Shown here in pieces: positions 1-10,544 of a stretch of 64,000 nucleotides of DNA. Within the stretch, counting starts at the first letter, position 1. Every line of letters starts with the position of its first letter. This DNA comes from Melastoma dodecandrum (lineage: Eukaryota; Streptophyta; Magnoliopsida; Myrtales; Melastomataceae). The stretch covers positions 186,001-250,000 of the forward strand of contig JARUPY010000100.1 of NCBI GenBank assembly GCA_029817715.1, read 5' to 3'. Below the pieces are notes generated by a model. That model saw only the letters and a program-made list of their open reading frames with translations. It was not told the origin of the DNA and made no database searches. A program made the translations under genes and the position numbers.

Positions 1-812
1 TCAGTCAGCAAACCATCGAGGTGAATGGAGTAACGGCCGCACAGGTATGCTCCCTGTGCTTTGCATCACCGTCAAAATAGCCGCACGAAGTCTCAACATA
101 ACCTGCAGAGTATTTCAAACAAAACTTTCAGGCAGACGTTGAAGTGGTGTTTTCGTTCTCAAGCCTAGATACAGCCGAACCATTTGATGATAGCTGGGTG
201 AATGCAGAGGACCTCTGTGGGCTCAAGGGCGCGGACGTGCCAGGCGGGCTGGGGCCATTTGGGATCCTGACATTGGCTTCGGACATGCTTGAGGAGTCCA
301 CGCCAGTGTTCTTCAGGATCTTCAAGGCTGAAAACAAGCACGTTGTACTCATGTGCTCCGATGCCAAGAGGTTCGTTTCGCAAAACGGATCCATTCTACT
401 AATCCATTACATTTTGTGATTCGGTTAGGATCGGGCTGGTCATCTGATGTGCAGGTCTTCATTACAAGACGGGCTGTATAAGCCATCGTTTGCGGGTTTT
501 GTGGACACCGATCTGACTGATAACAAACTGTCCCTGAGGAGTCTCGTGAGATTTCTCGTGAATTTTTTCAGCAGGGTTTCGGACGAAGGTGTTGATTATT
601 CCATTTGCTTTTCTCATTGACAGATCGATCACTCAGTCGTCGAGAGCTTCGGAGAAGGAGGCAAGACGTGCATCACATCTCGAGTATACCCAACCCAAGC
701 GATCCAAGACAAGGCTCGACTCTTCCTCTTCAACAACGGGACTGAGCCGGTCGTCGTAGAGAATTTAGATGCTTGGAGCATGAACAGACCCGTCATGAAC
801 GCCCTTCTTTAG
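1..812 (+). CDS. CWINV: Cell-wall invertase (GH32 beta-fructofuranosidase), 3' end of gene
   Basis: Partial gene; the 5' part lies off the left edge. Acid invertases of this family split sucrose into glucose and fructose in the cell wall. Exons read 1-44, 132-370, 455-545 and 624-812, with GT-AG introns whose phases join into one frame. The product is the C-terminal beta-sandwich of a plant GH32 enzyme. Recognisable blocks are [38 protein letters not shown] and the closing [14 protein letters not shown], which is typical of cell-wall rather than vacuolar isoforms. The catalytic N-terminal five-bladed propeller is outside the window. The stop codon is 810-812. Relatives usually end close to the MN, so the last three residues (ALL) may be a small extension. 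Retrotransposon LTR sequence starts about 4 bp after the stop, so the normal 3' UTR is missing or replaced. Confidence 0.88.
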
Positions 813-816
813 CTTC

Positions 817-1074
817 TTCTTTCTTGGAACTTTGCGAACATGTCTTGTCATTTGGTGGATTCCAGGCGTGACAAGAATTGTCCGAGCGTTCCCATAATTA
901 GTTGTGCTTCTGTATCTAGTTGTGAGGTGTTTAACCCTCGTGGCAGTCTTGGCGGTGCTTCGGTTATATCCACCGGCGATCCGAGTCTTATCCTTTTCAT
1001 TTGCTTCTGTTTGTTCGTTCGTGCGTTTCGTCGTCGTCGTAGTATTTTCCCGTTTCCGTGGTGGTCGCGCATCA
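817..1074 (+). repeat. Truncated 5' LTR of Gypsy-A (left)
   Basis: Homologous, in reverse complement, to the inner part of the LTR at 58845-59492. It ends in CATCA two bases before the primer-binding site. The upstream part of the LTR, including its TATA box, is absent. Homology begins about 4 bp after the invertase stop codon. Confidence 0.85.
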
Positions 1075-1076
1075 GT

Positions 1077-1088
1077 TGGTAATAAAGC
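1077..1088 (+). other. Primer-binding site of Gypsy-A (left)
   Basis: TGGTAATAAAGC follows the LTR end after a 2-nt spacer. It resembles the initiator-tRNA-Met complement TGGTATCAGAGC. The right-arm copy has the closer match TGGTATCAAAGC. Confidence 0.7.
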
Positions 1089-1245
1089 ACGGTTGTAGAG
1101 CGTTGGGTTGTTGAGAGTGCCGGTTATTGAGCACCGGTTATTGTAGAGCACTGGGTTGTTGAGAGAGCAAGGTTGTGTTGTGCAGAAGGTTATTTTAGAG
1201 CGAAGGTGTTCTTAAAGCCCAATTGTGTTGTTGAGCATACGGTGG

Positions 1246-2690
1246 AAGTGATGACGGATAGATTCCGACGTGGGATGACGTTGGAGGAGGCATGTTCTGC
1301 TCGTTTAGAGCAGTAGTTGGAGATTTACGTCTTCTGGTACATCAGCTCCTTGCAGAAGTGATAAACCATGAACGTCGGTCTCCTTGACATTTTGAGGATG
1401 CTGAAGAAAATCCCTTTTTGGATGGACATGAGGACGTAGAGAGTCCTCGGAGATCAACTAGGGACGAGGAGAGTCCCAGAAGGCATATCCGAGAACCTCA
1501 ACTCGCACGTCCTGTTAAAATTTGAGTAGACATTCCCGAGTTTGAGGGAAAGATAGACCTTGAGGAGTTTCTCGATTGGCTTCATGCCATTGAAAGGGTA
1601 TTCGACTATGAGGAGATTCCCGAGGAAAGGCAAGTCAAGGTAGCAGCCCTTCGACTTCGAAAGTACGCTAGTTTATGGTGAGAGAACCTGAATCAGCAGT
1701 GTCGTCGAGAAGGGAAATAGAAGATTCGCTCATGGAACAAAATGAAAGGGAGATGAAGAAGAGGTTTCTGCCCGAGCGGTATCAACAGGACATGTTCCTC
1801 ATACTGAACTCGCTTCAACAGTCTTCAAATGTTTCTGAGTACACTTGCGAGTTCAAGCAATTGATGCTCTAGTGTGATATAGTTGAGCCCAAAGAACAGA
1901 CCATTGCAAGGTCTATTAAAGTGCTGAAGATCCATGTGGCAGACACTGTCGAGTTGCAGTCTTATTGAAGTTTCGGGGATGTGTGCAACTTAGCCCATAA
2001 AATCGAGAAGCAACAAGCGAGGAGAACGCTTGTAAGGCCAGCCATGAGGAGCACTCCTTTCAGCAATGGGAGTTTATCCTAGAGAACTCCCAACTCGAGT
2101 AACTACAGGGACAAGGCTAGGATTGAAGTTCGGTCACCCCCAAACATTGGTGTTTCGAGAAAGTGTTTCAAGTGTCAAGAAGTTGGATATATAGCTTCTA
2201 AGAGCCCTAATCGACGTACCTTTACTCTTATGGAGCTTTCGGAGGATGATCAAGTGTATGACTGTGAAGGAGAACCCGTTTGGGATGCTGAGGAAGAAGT
2301 GGTGGAGGAACTCGATGAGGTTGAGTTTTTGGTGATTCGAAAGGCTCTTAACGAAAATGTAGTGCCCCAAGAAGTTGATCAGCGGGAGAGGATCTTTCAG
2401 ACCTAATGCACTGTCCGGGGAAATGTGTGTCACGTGATTGTTGAAAGTGGAAGTTGCACCAATGTGGCTTCTACTACTATAGTCGAGAAGCTGAAGTTAC
2501 CAACTAAGCCACTTCTTTAACCATACAAGCTTCAATGGTTGAGCAAGAGTGATCTAAGGGTGACTAAGCAGGTGTTGGTTTTGTTGAGCATTAGGCAGAG
2601 CTACAAGGACACGGTGACTTACGATGTAGTACCCATGGATGCGTGTCATTTGTTGTTGGGAAGGCCTTGGCAATATGATCGGTGAGCAGT
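1246..2690 (+). pseudogene. Gypsy-A gag and protease remnant (left copy)
   Basis: Gag coat protein and aspartic protease of the left Gypsy-A copy. The block from EEIPEERQVKVAALRLRKY to SSNVSEYTCEFKQLML is retrotransposon gag. It is interrupted by stops near 1680, 1720 and 1872. The zinc knuckle near 2164-2210 has lost its histidine and last cysteine relative to the CX2CX4HX4C knuckle of the right copy. The protease signature is ESGSCTNV in both arms, where relatives have DGGSCTNV. The catalytic aspartate therefore seems to have been lost before the duplication. Not functional. Confidence 0.8.
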
Positions 2691-2699
2691 TTATGATGG

Positions 2700-4256
2700 C
2701 TACAGGAATACATATTCCATCACTCTCAATCAGAGGAAGATTATTCTTCTTCCATTGACCACACAAGCACTGACCAACCCTTCGTCTCGAGATCAAACTG
2801 GAAAAGTCAATTTGAAGTTGGTGGAGTTAACTTGAGCTATTCGAGAGGAGAAGTTGATGTTGTTCGAGGAAGGAAAGGGCAGGACTCAACTATGTCACCT
2901 CGAATTTGAGCACTCCTAAGAGAATTCGAGGATGTCGTGAGGACTTCCTTCGCTGAGGGACATACAACATCAGATCGACCTCATTCCTAGAGTATCGCTA
3001 CCTAATCGACCTGCGTATCGATGTAATCCAGACGAGGCGAGAGCTGCATCGAGAGGTCGATGAGCTTATCGAACGAGGCTTTGTTCGAGAGAGCCTCAGC
3101 CCGTGTTCCGTTCCTACCATCTTGGTTCCCAAGAAAGATGGTTCATGGCGAATGTGTGTCAATAGTCGAGCAACCAGTAAGATCACCGTCAAGTATCGAT
3201 TTCCCATTCCTCGACTTGATGATATGCTTGATGAGTTACATGAGTCAACAATATTTTTGAAGGTGGACCTACGGAATAGAGATCACCATATTCGAACGAA
3301 GGAATGAGATAAGACGGCATTCAAAACCAAATTCGGGTTGTACGAGTGGATGGTTACGCCATTTGGTCTCTCAAATGCGCCATGTACCTTCATGCGATGG
3401 TTATCCTTTTATCGGCATATTCGTGGTTGTTTATTTCGATGATATTCTTATACAGAGCCCCAGTGAGGAGGAACACATTAACCACTTTAGACAATTGTTC
3501 GAGAAGTTGAGGGAACAACGTCCATTCGGGCACAGCAAGAAGTGTGAGTTCTCGACTTTCAAACTTATCTTTCTGGGAATGTCATCTCGAGAGAAGGAAT
3601 TCAGGTGGATGAGAGTAAAGTTACTGCTATTCGAGATTGGCCTATTCCCAAGATAGCTCATGTTGTCCGGAGCTTTCATGCCTAGCATTATTCTATTGAA
3701 GATTTATTAAGGACTTCAGTTCGATTGCAGCCCTGATGATGGAGTGTTTGAAGGGGATGTCTTTTTAATGGACTTCCGTGGCTCAATCTAGTTTCGAGTT
3801 GCTTAAGAGTCGTTTGTGTGAAGCACATGTATTGGCACTCCCTGACTTCGAGAAGGTGTTTAAAGTAGAGTATGATGCCAGTTGGGATTGGAGGCGTATT
3901 GTTACAAGAGGGTCGATCGGTATCGTATTTCAGCGAGAAGTTAAATGGGTGTCGACTGAGTTACTCGACCAATGATAAGGAGTTTAATACTATCGTTTGT
4001 ACAATCAAGACATGGAGTCGCTACTTGATGCCCAAGAAGTTTGTTCTTCACACAGATCATAAGTATTTGAAGCATATAAATAGGCAAGCGAAGCTTAACC
4101 AACGACATGTAACGTGGTTGAAATTTCTCCAATCATTCACTTACGTCTTAAAGCATAAGTCGGGAGTGAAGAATATCGTAGCAGCTGCATTGTCGAGAAA
4201 ACCAACTCTCATGGCCAGAATGGAATCGAAGTAGATTGGACTTGAGATGTTGAAAG
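2700..4256 (+). pseudogene. Gypsy-A reverse transcriptase and RNase H remnant (left copy)
   Basis: Reverse transcriptase with [28 protein letters not shown] and a YFDD catalytic box (FDDILIQ, near 3435), then RNase H ([28 protein letters not shown]) up to LSRKPTLMARMESK near 4232. Several frameshifts and stops split the frame, for example near 3305, 3660 and 3970. The sequence ends abruptly at 4256 where the Tat-1 LTR begins. The integrase continues at 38657. Confidence 0.85.
4252..4256 (+). repeat. Target-site duplication of Tat-1, left copy (GAAAG)
   Basis: Matches AAAAG at 38657-38661 with one difference. The uninterrupted right-arm Gypsy-A reads GTTGAAAGAGTTG here (reverse complement near 55600-55620), which fits a 5-bp duplication on insertion. 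Confidence 0.8.
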
Positions 4257-5076
4257 TGTTGACGTAAAATATCTCACAGTCCGTATATAGACCGGAAGCA
4301 ACGTACAAATTGTTGTATTGAGAAGTAGCAGATTCAATCTCTAGTCACAGACAAAACACGTGAGTCCTCTGATTCTATACTCGTAAGATATCCGCAGTAT
4401 AAATGGGTTGAGGCTCTGGCAAATATCTACTAGGGCTTCAATGAGATATGTTGATGAAGACACTAGAGCTGTAGAGCTTGATCCGGCGAGTCTTCAGAAG
4501 CTGGGCGAAGAACACCAAGGCTGTAGAAGCTCGATCCGCAGAGTCTTCTAAGGATAGGCGAAGAACACCAGGGCAGTTGTAGAAGCTTGATCTGGAGAGT
4601 CTTCGTCGCCGATCAAGTGGGGAAAAGATGCCCGAGAACTTCGCTATCGAAGGAGCTCCTCACTCTTGAAGTTCTCCCCCTAAGAGGGGGGGGGGGAACT
4701 CTCTTTATATAGGAGTTGAAGGAGCCTTGGATGACCTCTCTTTCCGATGTGGGACAAAGTGTGTCATTGGCTTGAGGGCCATATTGGGCCGGCAATTGGA
4801 TTGGGTTGGAGTATGGGCCAGACTATTAATGGGCCGACATATGGGCTAGGCTATAAAATACATTATGGGTTGGGATAGAACATATTTAATTTGGACTTTA
4901 ATTTGAATAAGCCCAAGGCCATTTAAAACCCATTAATTTTACACTAAAAGCTTAAGGGTAAAATATATTATCATGTTGCCTTATAATGCAAAGACAATTA
5001 ATCATATTCAGCCGACATAATATATGGTTTGGCCAAATGACATTCTTTAGACATTAATAGAATTTTAATGTCTACA
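4257..5076 (-). repeat. 3' LTR of Tat-1
   Basis: 820-bp direct repeat of 37842-38656. On the plus strand it begins TGTTGACG and ends TGTCTACA. A minus-strand TATA box (CTATATAAA) lies at 4704-4712. It is clearly more diverged from its partner than the two Ogre-like LTRs are from each other, which fits an older insertion. Confidence 0.9.
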
Positions 5077-5092
5077 AATGCCCTCACTTTAA
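5077..5092 (-). other. Polypurine tract of Tat-1
   Basis: On the minus strand AAAGTGAGGGCATT abuts the start of the 3' LTR. This is the expected place for priming plus-strand DNA synthesis. Confidence 0.65.
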
Positions 5093-7361
5093 TTCGTATC
5101 TCGTATGCGTATATGTTGCAAAGAGATTAAAATTAAAGTATATAGATGAGGTATGTACCCAAAGTATATATCATTTGCAATGTCAAATCAAGATATTGGA
5201 TGTATACTTTTATTAACTAATATTGTGAAAGATCATGATTGTGGGATATATAACAATCCCACTACCGTGACAAAATCTTATTTGATCACCGGGACACATT
5301 TATAATATATATGCAATATATTGGAGATTTGAATCTTCAGGAAAGAAATATATATGCTCGTGCTTCTCTCCCCGTCAAATATATATGATATTAAATCTTG
5401 GTGTAACCGAGACTTAATAAAATCTTGCGAACACATTAGAAGATCTAATTTGATTTCCAATATCACAAGCAAGATTTGTCTTAGGTTAGATCTCAGAGAT
5501 TGCATGAGATTTGAGAATCCAATAATAGATTTTCTCACAATATTATAGAAAGAACAAATATTTTCTCGTATCTCATATGATATTGTGTTCAATGATTATA
5601 AATAGAGGTCATCGGTCTTTCCGTCTCCCTCATTCAGCTACCACCGTTTGGCTTCATAGCAATTGTAGATCCCTTTGAGCTAAAGTAATGAATTATGTTT
5701 TATAATTCTCTCTTATTTACTCCATGCATTACTTTATTTTCTTTGTCAAGTACTCGTCACGACTTCCATCGTGTAGCAATTTTTTTTGCTTAATAATTGC
5801 TCCGCTTGCGTTTCATTTGTGAGATTCACAAATTCCCCCGTCGGTTAGAATCTCGAATTTGTTTTTTTTTTTTTGGTTGGTGTCTTCTCTCTGAGCCCAT
5901 CCCTGTTGAATTGCAAGTATCCTGGAACGTGAGGAATCTACGTCCGAATGATTTTTCTTGTACAGGTTTGCAACAATTTCACAAAAACACATCCGCCCTT
6001 GTAGTTGCGGGTAAGGTGAGAAGCTTGCTTCGTATTTCATATGTTCTTGGAATAATCTCGTCGGCCTTCTCGTCAATCTCGACACGAAGGAAATTTTCAT
6101 CGACGTTTGATGTCATGACGAATTGATTTGGTTATTTCTCTTTACCATGACTTGTCGTCACCCTCTCATGACATTAATTTTTGTTAGACTTTGGAATCAA
6201 AAGAGCAAATCGTCGGGACTGTCCTCGCTAGGCTGTATGCTTCCATTCTTGTATATATATATTTTGTCCGCGTAGGTTCAATGATCTGTCTCCTTGGGGT
6301 TTGACTTTTGTGCTTGCTTTCAAATCATGGCGGAGTAAAGCTTTTCCGCGCTATTTCTTGTAAATGCCAATGTATAGCCAGCCCGCCACGTAGACGATGC
6401 TCTTATTAAAAAATTTAGTGTTTGGATTAAATGCCCAATGCTCGACTTTCTTGCAGATATGCATAGACTTCTTCTTATGCCAATTTTCTTGAGGGTTGTA
6501 CTTAAGCCTCTTTGATTTACTTTTCAAGGGAAAAAAAAAGCCTTGCAAGGATCAATTCCCTTCACGGGACAAGGACTTTGATGCAAAATCTCCGGGCTTA
6601 AGTGCATGCTTGCTTTTGGTTGCATCTCACGGTTGCTTCTTTTTTATCGGGCGATGTCATCCCGCTCACAGGAATATTTAGTTTTACGCTTCTTTTTCCT
6701 GTAAGTCTCCTTTTTTTTTTCTCTTCGATTCGTGGCAGCCAACATTCTCAATGTTTTCTTTATTTTATGTGTGACGTCTGCAGCCTCAAATGATTAATTG
6801 AAGTAAGCGCATCAACCTCCAACTTCGTCACGGGTGCGCTTTTTGTCTCCAACCGTCCAATTGCCACGGTGTCACTGTAAGTTACGATAATTTCACCCGT
6901 GACTTGTATGCCTCGTCCGCCCCATTGTTTCAATTGATCCTTGTCTTCTTCTATATATTCTTTTTTGAATTACTTGCAGGATACGATTAAATACTTCCTT
7001 CGGGAAGTGAGAATCGTCCTCATCATTCCGCTTCTCGTTGCCGCCATATCAGTGTGCACTTTTTGTCCTTCAACAGAACTCAGTGCAATCAGGGATCAAG
7101 GTATCTTCATTGCTTCATTTGTCGAGGGATTCGGCGACCTGAGAGTCTTCTGAGGTTTAGTTGGCCCTAGTGACTTCTTCCTTCAGCAACTTTATTTTTT
7201 TATTTTATTTATTTATTATTATTATTGTTATTTTTCTGATGCGCTTCTATTCTCACTTGCAGGAGTGACCATCGATTCTTGTCTGAATTAAATCTCCGCC
7301 CTTGTATACCTTGGTCGGGGGCGCTCAATTCTGTCACTGTAGTGACTCACGGTGATTTCCT
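5093..7361 (+). other. Region between Tat-1 3' LTR and the antisense gene
   Basis: AT-rich, with no recognisable long coding frame. It holds a plus-strand TATA box (5597-5605) and T-rich stretches. It may be the promoter and 5' untranslated or intronic part of the antisense gene that follows. That role is inferred from position only. Confidence 0.4.
5597..5605 (+). promoter_or_regulatory. TATA box (TATAAATAG), antisense to Tat-1
   Basis: Strong TATA-box match on the plus strand, opposite to Tat-1 transcription and upstream of the plus-strand mobile-domain gene. The link to that gene is inferred. Confidence 0.5.
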
Positions 7362-9893
7362 TTGTTTTCTCTTTTTTCAAAAGTCATGGTTTACTTCACC
7401 AAGGAGGTATCATATCATCCGGGCATAAATATTTATGGTGGCGAGAAAAAAATTGACGTCAATGATGGCCTAAAGTTGATTGCCCTTCCTCCCAGAATCG
7501 GTATCTATGCTCCTCTTTGTGCCGAATTAGATCATGATAACTTAGACCAATGGTCACAGAAGATCCTTGATGATTCTTCCTCGAGCGGATGGTCATTACA
7601 ACCATTACCTCACTCATGCCCGGCCGAGCCAACGCCATCCCCTTCATTAGGCAAAAATATTATTGGCGGGACATCACATTGGGGCTCTTTATTTCGCCTT
7701 CGTGGTGAATCCTGCTATATTGATAAATATTGGGAATGGCTCGAGGATGTCGTAACGCAAAGATCCTTAGGAAAGCTCATATCTATGATGCTATTCTTTG
7801 CTCGCATTACAGTTATGATCGTAATACCGACATTATGCGTGCTTTCTGTGAAGCTTGGTGTCCAGACTACAACGTTTTGGAGACATCCCACGGAGCATTT
7901 TCTATTTTGCTTTGGGATCTTTACAAGCTCGGGGAACTCCCTATTTATGGTGACATGTACGAAGAGACCGTACCATGCTTGAAAGAACTTACCGGATTGA
8001 ATTCTCGTAGGAGGTTTCTTCCAAATAGTTGCGAATATTTGTTTGCTGCCCTTTCTCGCCTCTCAAAAATCAATAGCGACATCGAAAAAAATGACAAGAA
8101 GAAGATTGTTTCTATCTTGCGGTGGATCCAATTTTTGTTTAGGGGAGCGAGAAAATATGATAAGCCCCCAAAACGCGTGACAAAGATATCCTTCCATCCG
8201 AAGAAATCACATAATCCGATGGGGCCACTAGGAGATGCATCCCCTTGGAGTCAGGAGGAGCAGGGTGCCCTTGAAGATTTAGGCATCGAAGATGGAATGC
8301 GCTCGCAAACTTATCTGTCTGCCTTCATCGCATGCTGATTATGCACATTCGTATTCCCACGTGGCTGAGGCTCATGTACGTCCAGAAACATTTAAGGTGG
8401 CGAGTTTAATGGCAGAGGAAAACGTTTTAGTCTTGCGATACCTGTGTTAGCCCTCTTGTATCGAGGACTGAATGAAATTTCTCGCTCTACTCCTACCGGG
8501 ACTCCCGGGGTATTTTTTCCAGTGCATTACGTGTTCTATTTCCAAACTCACTACCCTGTTCCAAATGAAGTAGTTGGTCCTCGGATGGTTGGTTATTCTG
8601 GCGAGGGTGGGGCGCGTTACTTTAGTGATCGTGCAGCTCGAGAACGCATTCATAATGGAAGGAATGCATATTGGCGTCACAACTTTTTCCATAGGAAGGG
8701 AGGTCTTTGGATTGAGGATTCTTCTGATTCTGATGAGAACTCGCTGAGCTTTTTTATGAGCATTCGCTCATGTTTATTTAATACTGAGGGGTGGCAACTC
8801 CTTTATTGTGGAGCCTTTCACTCCTCCTCACTTCAGCAGACAACTCGGGTTTTATCAGGACATTCCATATATGTTGAAGCGTGACAGACGATCATCTTCA
8901 TTAAACGAAGGCTTCACATTATGGCATATGTCGACTCGCAACAAAACCAATTCGCGATTATATGTGCCTACTGCCCCGGTTGCTCATGCCGAGTTGGACA
9001 CTCATTGTACAGAGAGGTACTCTACATGGTGGAAGATAAAACATAATAATTATCTTAGACAAGGGATAGAGACGCTCATCGTCGGGGCACATCATCCTCA
9101 GCATAAAGACAATGGTATTTGCAAGAAGCTTGCTGAACCGAATCACGCATGTTTAAAGAAAAAGTCCGACCATCCAGGCACGGGCATGTCTGAAAAATCA
9201 CAAACTCCAGATGAGGAAAGACATTTCAAAAGGCAAAGGCATTTGAGGTATGATCTTGAGGCCCCGTTCATAGTTGAAGACGTGTCAGATGATGTTGTCC
9301 AGGCTGAAAATGAGTTGGTAGATAAATTCGTAAACTTCATGGGTAATAGCGATGATCCTTCCATAGTGAGCCCTCTTGGTGAAGAGCTTTTGAGGCCGCT
9401 TTGCAAGGATAAGCACATCATAAAGGAAAAGGCCCATCCCGAGGAAAAAAAAAGGTTAAGTTTCAACTGCACCAGCCATTACATCCTTCTGCCTTGACTC
9501 TATAGCCTAACGAGCCTATAAGATGTTTGCAGCCAGTATTTGGGAGGATGTCAAGGATAAGATTTCCAGGACTCCTTTCAGTGGAGGCCATACCATCGTT
9601 AAAGAAATTAAGGATGCTCTTAATCTTATCAACAAGTGTGAGCATCTGAACATAAAAGGTAAGCTATGATAACAGAGAAGACCACTCTCGAAAGCCAACT
9701 TATTGATGACGATTATCTGATTGCATTAAGACTAAGGCGGATCGAGAAGACTCTCTTAAGAAGGTTGTGGCAGAGGCTGATGAGGCAACTGCAACAGTTG
9801 AGAGCTTGAAAGAGTCTGTGCGTGCTTTGAAATGAGTCACAATAGTTCGCGGTGAAGATCTTCAGTCTCTGAAAGTACACGTGAAGAGATTGC
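7362..9893 (+). pseudogene. Antisense plant-mobile-domain (PMD) gene in Tat-1, broken
   Basis: Plus-strand gene inside a minus-strand retrotransposon, between pol and the 3' LTR. The plant mobile domain (aminotransferase-like) is recognisable in blocks: YIDKYWEWLEDVV near 7715-7755, AHIYDAILCSHYSYDRNTDI near 7778, AFCEAWCPDYNVLETSHGAF near 7840, LWDLYKLGELPIYGDMYEE near 7910, and a C-terminal block with QDIPYMLKR and YSTWWKI (8860-9040). A charged, coiled-coil-like tail follows to about 9893. The frame is broken: a 1-bp shift near 7760, a stop at 8336-8338 and further shifts before 8444 and around 8810. PMD proteins occur as host genes (MAIN/MAIL1) and as extra ORFs of plant transposons. No intact product is expected. 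Confidence 0.75.
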
Positions 9894-10260
9894 GCATTTT
9901 ACTTGGGAACCTTGAGTTTCTTTCTTTACTAGTTAATTTAGGCTTCAAAATAGGACATTTCTCCCCCTCTTCCGATGTAGGAATATTATTATTTTGAATA
10001 TAGGCAATGACTCTTCTATTTTTTTTATTGAGCCGTTTACAGTTTATACTCATGCGGGCCAGGAGTATTACATTTTATTTAGCCGTTCATAGTTTATACT
10101 CGTGCGGGCAGGAGTATTACATTTTATTTAGCAGTTCACAATTTATACTCGTGCGGGCCAGGAGTATTACATGAAGATATTTTTTTTTAGATTTTTTTTG
10201 CTTCTTTTTTTTGTCTTTTTTTTGTGCAGTTTAGGCTTATTCAACATGGAGCGTTGTTCT
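9894..10260. other. Non-coding stretch of Tat-1 with a 50-bp tandem repeat
   Basis: Lies between the antisense PMD gene and the integrase stop codon. No gene is seen. It contains the three-copy repeat listed separately and a T-rich run near 10177-10225. Confidence 0.6.
10031..10172 (+). repeat. Three tandem copies of a 49-50 bp unit
   Basis: Units start at 10031, 10081 and 10130, each with the core TTTATACTCRTGCGGGCCAG followed by GAGTATTACAT. The last copy is shortened. The copies differ by a few substitutions. Confidence 0.9.
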
Positions 10261-10544
10261 TCAGGCATAGTATCGATTCAGAAGCTTCCCATTGATTGGT
10301 CCGACACGCACTCCATCTTGATCAACTATCTTGTAGGCGCCCCCGGTGTAAGCTTCTTGGATGACGTATGAGTCATCCCACTTTGATGTGAATTTGCTTC
10401 CAGTCTTATGCATGACGATTATGGGTCTTCGTACCGCCAAAACAAGGTCACCTATTTGAAAGGAGCGATGTCGTACTCTCCTGTTAAAAGACTTCCACAT
10501 CCTTGCCTGATAGTATTCAATCCGTTGCTGGGCTTCAAGACGCT
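10261..10544 (-). pseudogene. Tat-1 integrase, C-terminal part
   Basis: End of the Tat-1 integrase, separated from the rest of the gene by the Ogre-like insertion. It reads from KRLEAQQRIEYYQARM through RSFQIGDLVLAVRRPI and KWDDSYVIQEAYTGGAYKIVD to the stop at 10261-10263. These are the usual C-terminal blocks of Tat-lineage integrases. The frame is open from here into the inserted LTR, giving a meaningless chimeric reading frame up to 10905. About 60 residues that should join this part to the piece at 31055 are missing. Confidence 0.85.

Larger units (their letters stand above)
817..4256 (+). mobile_element. Gypsy-A, left-arm copy, 5' part
   Basis: Ty3/Gypsy retrotransposon on the plus strand, outermost of the three nested elements. 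It runs from a truncated 5' LTR through gag, protease, reverse transcriptase and RNase H, then is cut by Tat-1 at 4256 and resumes at 38657. It pairs, in inverted orientation, with the copy at 53728-59492. All coding parts contain stops or frameshifts. Confidence 0.88.

Noticed and set aside
7362..7982. 206-residue plus-strand frame as a gene of its own
   Set aside because: Its last third is out of frame; the homology to plant mobile domains moves to the overlapping frame at 7730-8338. It is one broken gene.
10031..10172. CRISPR-like array
   Set aside because: Three direct tandem units without unique spacers in a plant retrotransposon: a plain tandem repeat.
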